A DNA stretch of 9,474 bases. Origin: an uncultured Eubacteriales bacterium (lineage in GTDB: Bacteria > Bacillota > Clostridia > TANB77 > CAG-508). The notes under the pieces were generated by a model, which was not told where the DNA came from, searched no databases, and saw only the letters and a program-made list of their open reading frames with translations. Positions 6,300 to 9,474 of this stretch are shown one piece after another. The position numbers and the translations under genes are program-made. Positions within the stretch are counted from its first letter, which is position 1, and each line of letters starts with the position of its first letter. The stretch lies in NCBI GenBank assembly GCA_902760765.1, contig CACWHO010000018.1:1-9474 (forward strand), read 5' to 3'.

Positions 6300-7247
6300 T
6301 TAATAACTTTTGCAAATTTTATGAGTTGGAAAATCCTTTTCTTTTAAAATATCTCTAACTACTTCTGGAACTATATTATATTTATCTAAATCATCAATTT
6401 TTACCCATTGATATGAAAGATATTTCTTTCCTTCTTTATTTTTTAAAGTTTCTTCTATTTTTTTATCTTCATCATTCACAAATTCTGCTTCCCATAAGAA
6501 AAAATATTCGTGGTAATTTTTTTCATCCATTTTAAAGAAGTTTTCTATTGTTGCAATAAATCTTGTTGTTTTAATTTTTTTACCTAATTCTTCTTCTACT
6601 TCTCTTTCAGCAGTAGCTTTAGAATCTTCTCCAATTTGTACTCTACCACCTATTATACAATAATGGTCTGATTTTGCATTTTTATGAAGTAATACTTTTC
6701 CATTATGAATAATAATTGCACCTGCTCTTACGTTTAACACATAATTGTTAACATCTATTGTTAGGTCTTCTGAATTTTCTATCATTATTTCTCTTAATGG
6801 AATGCAATATAATTTTTCTCCACTTTTTAATGTTTCCATATATATTGCACCAAATTTTTCATAGTAATTATTAAGGGTAGTTTTTAGGTAAATCTTTGAA
6901 TATCCCATTTTTCTCGCCAATTTTAAAATAGCATCATTAAGCATTTTTGAACAACCTTTTCCTCTATACTCTTCTTTTACATACATTGTTGAATACCAAG
7001 GTGTTAGCTCTTCTTTATCTTTACAATCATGTGGAAATATTGATACAAATCCTACTAATTTATTTCCATCAAGTAATATCAATTTGCAATAGTCTTCTGT
7101 ATTAATTAGTTTTTTTATTTTTTCAACCTTTTGACTTACTTTTTCATTAAATTCAGCCTCATTAATATATGTGCCCCATTCTTTTTCTGTTAATTCACAA
7201 ACATCTTTAAGATATTCCATTTTATCTTTTATGTTGTAAATTTTCAT
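6300..7247 (-). CDS. GNAT acetyltransferase-Nudix hydrolase fusion
   Basis: Two enzyme domains in one 315-residue chain. The N-terminal GNAT domain (about residues 1-150) shows KLVGFVSIFPHD (63-74), STMYVKEEYRGKGCSKML (86-103), in which YRGKGC is the acetyl-CoA pyrophosphate-binding loop, and NNYYEKFGAIYMETL (126-140), the usual GNAT C-terminal strand. The Nudix domain (about 170-305) carries a complete Nudix box: GRVQIGE (201-207), seven residues, then REVEEELG (215-222), so its metal-binding glutamates are intact. It should cleave a nucleoside diphosphate linked to another group; neither the acetyl acceptor nor the Nudix substrate can be read from the sequence. The ATG follows GGAG (about 7258-7261). 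It starts 28 bases after the 41-residue small ORF, in an apparent operon with the CYTH gene. A frameshift-induced fusion is not needed: the frame is continuous. Confidence 0.9.
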   Translation of the reverse strand: MKIYNIKDKMEYLKDVCELTEKEWGTYINEAEFNEKVSQKVEKIKKLINTEDYCKLILLDGNKLVGFVSIFPHDCKDKEELTPWYSTMYVKEEYRGKGCSKMLNDAILKLARKMGYSKIYLKTTLNNYYEKFGAIYMETLKSGEKLYCIPLREIMIENSEDLTIDVNNYVLNVRAGAIIIHNGKVLLHKNAKSDHYCIIGGRVQIGEDSKATAEREVEEELGKKIKTTRFIATIENFFKMDEKNYHEYFFLWEAEFVNDEDKKIEETLKNKEGKKYLSYQWVKIDDLDKYNIVPEVVRDILKEKDFPTHKICKSY

Positions 7248-7275
7248 AATTTATTATCTCCTTTTATAAAATTTT

Positions 7276-7401
7276 TTATTTGCAATAATCCAAAATTGAT
7301 TGTACTTTTTTCATTTCTTGTTTTGAAAAATCTAAGTTTTTATATGAATAAATGTCTTCTGTTCCTAATATCTCGTTAATTTCTTTTTCTATATGACTCA
7401 T
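7276..7401 (-). CDS. Small protein of 41 residues, function unknown
   Basis: A small reading frame fills the gap between the CYTH gene and the GNAT-Nudix gene. It starts ATG at 7401 and stops with TAA at 7278-7276. The product begins MSHIEKEINEILGTED and ends KKVQSILDYCK. It is charged, with no signal peptide or membrane segment, and looks helical. An AGGAGT ribosome binding site (7412-7417) lies ten bases before the ATG. It begins 25 bases after the CYTH stop and ends 28 bases before the next start, which is operon-like spacing. Codons follow the A/T-ending usage of the neighbours. It could be a real small protein, or a remnant of a longer gene; the good binding site favours the former. No family is recognised. 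Confidence 0.55.
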   Translation of the reverse strand: MSHIEKEINEILGTEDIYSYKNLDFSKQEMKKVQSILDYCK

Positions 7402-7426
7402 ATGTGTTAGTACTCCTAATCATTTT

Positions 7427-7918
7427 TTATTCAAAATCTTTTGGATTATATTTATCAAATTTAGATAGCAATGTATTATCATATCTTTTGTCAAATGAAA
7501 TATCCTCACCTAACCAATCTGGCTTATTAAAACTTTCAGAGGTTTCTACATTTGGAAATTCAACTTCTGCAAATATCAATCCTTCAAGTTTTCCATGGAA
7601 TACATCAAGTTCTACGTTTAATCCATCATCCAATTTTATACTGTATCTTGTTTTTATTATCATATTATTTTCTACTTTATTAAATAAAATTTTATAATTT
7701 TGCTCTGTTAATGGCATTTCATATTCAATATTTTGTATAGCTGATTTTTCTTTAATATTTGGGTCTTTCCATTTATAATTAAGAGTATATTTATCATTAC
7801 TTTTTCTTATTCTAACTGTTGGTTTAATACATAAATATCCTTGTTCAATCTCATTTTTTTTACATTCATCCAAATTCTCTGGCAACCTTTTTACTTTAAA
7901 TTTTCTTTCAATTTCCAT
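7427..7918 (-). CDS. CYTH-domain (triphosphate tunnel) enzyme
   Basis: CYTH enzymes hydrolyse inorganic tripolyphosphate, thiamine triphosphate or nucleoside triphosphates, or make cAMP, inside a metal-lined tunnel. The 163-residue product begins MEIERKF, the family's ExExK signature (E2, E4, K6). It continues with TVRIRKSNDKYTLNYKW (34-50), giving paired arginines R36 and R38, then KTRYSI (89-94) and ELDVFHGKLEGLIFAEVEF (103-121), with the alternating acidic residues expected of a tunnel strand. Starting at ATG 7918 matches the family exactly. The in-frame ATG at 7963 would add 15 residues (MPCFRPGRESSILSI) encoded by the tRNA-like sequence, and is rejected. No Shine-Dalgarno sequence precedes ATG 7918: the bases just upstream are the T arm of the tRNA-like element. 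Substrate cannot be assigned. It is followed by the small ORF and the GNAT-Nudix gene. Confidence 0.9.
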   Translation of the reverse strand: MEIERKFKVKRLPENLDECKKNEIEQGYLCIKPTVRIRKSNDKYTLNYKWKDPNIKEKSAIQNIEYEMPLTEQNYKILFNKVENNMIIKTRYSIKLDDGLNVELDVFHGKLEGLIFAEVEFPNVETSESFNKPDWLGEDISFDKRYDNTLLSKFDKYNPKDFE

Positions 7919-7985
7919 AATAGAGAGAATCGAACTCTCGCGACCAGGTCGGAAGCATGGCATTCTTCCACTAAATTATACCCAC
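7916..7985 (-). tRNA. tRNA-Gly(UCC)-like gene with a defective acceptor stem (possible pseudo-tRNA)
   Basis: On the minus strand G1 is at 7985. The D arm is intact: ATTT/GAAT stem, A14, G15, G18G19 and A21. The anticodon loop is CTTCCGA, anticodon UCC (Gly). The anticodon stem CCATG/CCTGG has one T-C mismatch. The variable loop is TCGC. The T arm is perfect: GAGAG, loop TTCGATT, CTCTC. The acceptor stem fails. The 5' strand GTGGGTA would need TACCCAC, but positions 66-72 read TATTATG, giving two Watson-Crick pairs, two G-U pairs and three mismatches. No CCA follows. The last three bases, ATG, are the start codon of the CYTH gene. A good promoter lies just upstream. This is most likely a tRNA truncated at its 3' end by a rearrangement; a working tRNA with an unusual acceptor end is less likely. 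Confidence 0.6.
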
Positions 7986-7998
7986 AAATATATAAAAC

Positions 7999-8027
7999 AT
8001 TATACAATAGAATAAATCAAAAAACAA
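7999..8027 (-). promoter_or_regulatory. Promoter for the tRNA-like element and CYTH operon
   Basis: On the minus strand, TTGTTT (8027-8022), a 17-base spacer, then consensus TATAAT (8004-7999). The predicted start is near 7992, only about seven bases before the tRNA-like 5' end, as is common for tRNA genes. It is the only clear promoter upstream of the CYTH gene, so it may also drive the CYTH, small ORF and GNAT-Nudix genes. Confidence 0.65.
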
Positions 8028-8131
8028 TAGTTACAAAATACTTTAAATATATTTAAAACTCAAAAATTCAATTTAAAAAATTCAAATTTTATAATATTTA
8101 AATGTATTTTGCACCTATTGTAATTCAAAAA

Positions 8132-8962
8132 TTAATATTCATCTAAAAAATTATGAACAACTCCATCTTTTTCATAAGATATTAATGTATCCAAATTAAC
8201 ATTTTCAACACTTCTAAAAATATTTTTATCAACATTTGGATATACTTTTCTAAGTTTTTTTATCAATCTTTTCATTTCTTCTCTTTTTGAGCCTGGCTCA
8301 CCATCATCACTTGGCTCGACTGTACATTTTTCAGTAAATCTACAAGCACAATTGATAAATTTCAACTCATTTTTATCTCTCCAATTTATTATATCCGCTT
8401 CTTTCATTAAATACATTGGTCTTATAAGTTGCATTCCTTCATGTGAAGTGCTTCTTACTTTTGGCATCATTGTTTTTATTTGTGCACCATATAGCATACT
8501 CATAAGTATTGTTTCAATTACATCATCAAAATGATGTCCAAGTGCTATTTTATTGCATCCTAATGATTTTGCTTTTTCATATAAATATCCTCTTCTCATC
8601 CTTGCACAAACATAACATGGATGACTTTGAATTCTGGTTACCCTATCATATATGTCAGTTTCAAACATAGTAATTGGTATATTTAATAATTTTGCATTAT
8701 CAATAATTCTTTGTTTATTTTCTTCATTATATCCTGGATTCATACATAAAAATACTAAATCAAATTTTATAAATCCATGTTTTTGTAATTCTTGAAAGCA
8801 TTTTGCCATAAGAGTTGAGTCTTTTCCACCTGACATACATACTGCAATTTTGTCTCCTTCTTGTATCATATCATATTCTTTTATTGCTTTTACAAATTGA
8901 TGCCATAATTTTCTTCTATATGTTTTTATTATGCTTCTTTCTACTTCTTGATATTTTTCCAT
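8132..8962 (-). CDS. ttcA: TtcA-family tRNA 2-thiocytidine synthetase (PP-loop ATPase)
   Basis: TtcA proteins adenylate and thiolate cytidine 32 of certain tRNAs, using an iron-sulfur cluster. The 276-residue product has the PP-loop SGGKDS (44-49), the CYVC pair (C116, C119) followed by ARMRRGYLYEKA, the GHHFDDVIET segment (142-151) and a later cysteine pair in NCACRF (C205, C207). This order of PP-loop, CxxC and downstream cysteine is the TtcA pattern and separates it from TilS and from ThiI. The C-terminal tail beyond about 215 is lysine-rich and acidic, without a recognisable domain. The ATG follows AAGGGG (8969-8974). It lies 81 bases downstream of tcdA on the same strand, so the two may be co-transcribed; no convincing promoter is visible between. 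Exact tRNA target is not certain, because Firmicute members of this family are poorly characterised. Confidence 0.88.
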   Translation of the reverse strand: MEKYQEVERSIIKTYRRKLWHQFVKAIKEYDMIQEGDKIAVCMSGGKDSTLMAKCFQELQKHGFIKFDLVFLCMNPGYNEENKQRIIDNAKLLNIPITMFETDIYDRVTRIQSHPCYVCARMRRGYLYEKAKSLGCNKIALGHHFDDVIETILMSMLYGAQIKTMMPKVRSTSHEGMQLIRPMYLMKEADIINWRDKNELKFINCACRFTEKCTVEPSDDGEPGSKREEMKRLIKKLRKVYPNVDKNIFRSVENVNLDTLISYEKDGVVHNFLDEY

Positions 8963-9043
8963 TTTTTCCCCTTTTATAAATATAATTATTTTATTAAATG
9001 CAGATTTAAAATTTTTTTATTTTTCAATATTTAACTTTTATTT

Positions 9044-9474
9044 TTAATTATTTTCTACATTATATCCAATTAAATCTTTTACAACTTCTCCAGCAATAAT
9101 TAACCCTGCTACTGATGGTACAAATGATATACTTCCTGGTACTTGATTTCTTATTGAGCATTTTCTTTTTGTTCCTGGAGGACAAATGCAGTTAGTTTTA
9201 CAGCTATTTTCATCACTTTCTTTTGGCTTGATTTGTTCTTCTTTTGAATAAACCACTTTTAAAGTATTTATATTTCTTTTTCTTAATTCTTTTCTTAAAA
9301 CTTTTGCAAGTGGACACATACTTGTTTTGTAAATATCTGTAACTTCAAATTTGGTTGGGTCAAGTTTGTTTCCTGTGCCCATACATGAAATTACAGGAAT
9401 ATTTAATTTCTTTGCTCTTACTATTATTTCAACTTTAGCTGTTACAGTATCTACAGCATCAACAACATAGTCTA
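9044..9474 (-). CDS. tcdA: tRNA threonylcarbamoyladenosine dehydratase, 3' part (runs off the right edge)
   Basis: TcdA (CsdL) uses ATP to cyclise the t6A modification at position 37 of ANN-decoding tRNAs. The last 142 residues are visible in one frame. They open with DYVVDAVDTVTAK, the family's acidic segment after the E1-like core, followed by IPVISCMGTGNKLDPTKFEV, DIYKTSMCPLAKVLRKELRKR and the C-terminal PGSISFVPSVAGLIIAGEVVKDLIG. This pattern is specific to TcdA among the ThiF/MoeB/E1 proteins. A cysteine-rich insert lies before PGSISF, with spacing C-x3-C-x-C-x7-C (visible residues 91, 95, 97 and 105). The N-terminal nucleotide-binding GxGGVGS loop lies beyond base 9474. The ATG at 9382 is internal to the gene, not its start. 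ttcA, another tRNA modification gene, follows on the same strand. Confidence 0.93.
   Translation of the reverse strand, partial: DYVVDAVDTVTAKVEIIVRAKKLNIPVISCMGTGNKLDPTKFEVTDIYKTSMCPLAKVLRKELRKRNINTLKVVYSKEEQIKPKESDENSCKTNCICPPGTKRKCSIRNQVPGSISFVPSVAGLIIAGEVVKDLIGYNVENN

Noticed and set aside
7919..7963. N-terminal extension of the CYTH protein from ATG 7963
   Set aside because: The extra 15 residues are encoded by the tRNA-like arms. GGAAG lies too close to that ATG to serve as a binding site, and MEIERKF is the canonical family start.
8040..8131. Short direct repeats of AATTCAA and similar AT-rich tracts after ttcA
   Set aside because: Irregular, short and in very AT-rich DNA; no regular spacing and no G/C-containing stem for a terminator.

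Overview
The window is very AT-rich (roughly 70% or more A+T by eye). Its codons end mostly in A or T, it uses AAGGAG-like ribosome binding sites, and its promoters fit the TTGnnn-N17-TATAAT pattern. Together with DapL, a SleB-type wall hydrolase and a clostridial-looking TcdA and AlaRS, this points to a low-GC Firmicute, probably a Clostridia-like lineage. The species cannot be named from this window.

Layout, left to right. The 5' part of alaS (minus strand) runs off the left edge. It faces away from an RluA-family pseudouridine synthase (plus strand), and a compact divergent promoter pair with back-to-back TTGATT boxes lies between them. A membrane-anchored SleB-like wall hydrolase follows on the plus strand and ends in a clear intrinsic terminator. 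Everything to the right is on the minus strand. In transcription order from the right edge: the 3' part of tcdA; ttcA; a tRNA-Gly(UCC)-like gene with a defective acceptor stem, fused directly to the start of a CYTH-domain triphosphatase gene; a 41-residue small ORF; a GNAT-Nudix fusion; a divergent Ham1/XTPase-family gene; then dapF and dapL. No stretch longer than about 300 bases lacks a gene.

How the genes fit together. DapL and DapF are consecutive steps to meso-diaminopimelate, for lysine and peptidoglycan, and the wall hydrolase acts on the product polymer. TcdA, TtcA, AlaRS and the pseudouridine synthase all concern tRNA or rRNA. The CYTH, Nudix and Ham1 proteins all belong to families that hydrolyse phosphoanhydrides of nucleotides or polyphosphate, so the middle block may be a small nucleotide-sanitation neighbourhood (inference).

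The most unusual feature is the tRNA-Gly-like sequence at 7916-7985. Its D arm and T arm are intact, but its 3' acceptor strand is replaced by the start codon region of the CYTH gene, which also lacks a Shine-Dalgarno sequence. Next in interest are a perfect 14-bp-arm palindrome at the predicted start of the dapF transcript, a small unannotated ORF with a good ribosome binding site, and a hairpin leader before the pseudouridine synthase. No CRISPR array, insertion sequence, phage module or defence system is visible. Most of the window is ordinary housekeeping sequence.
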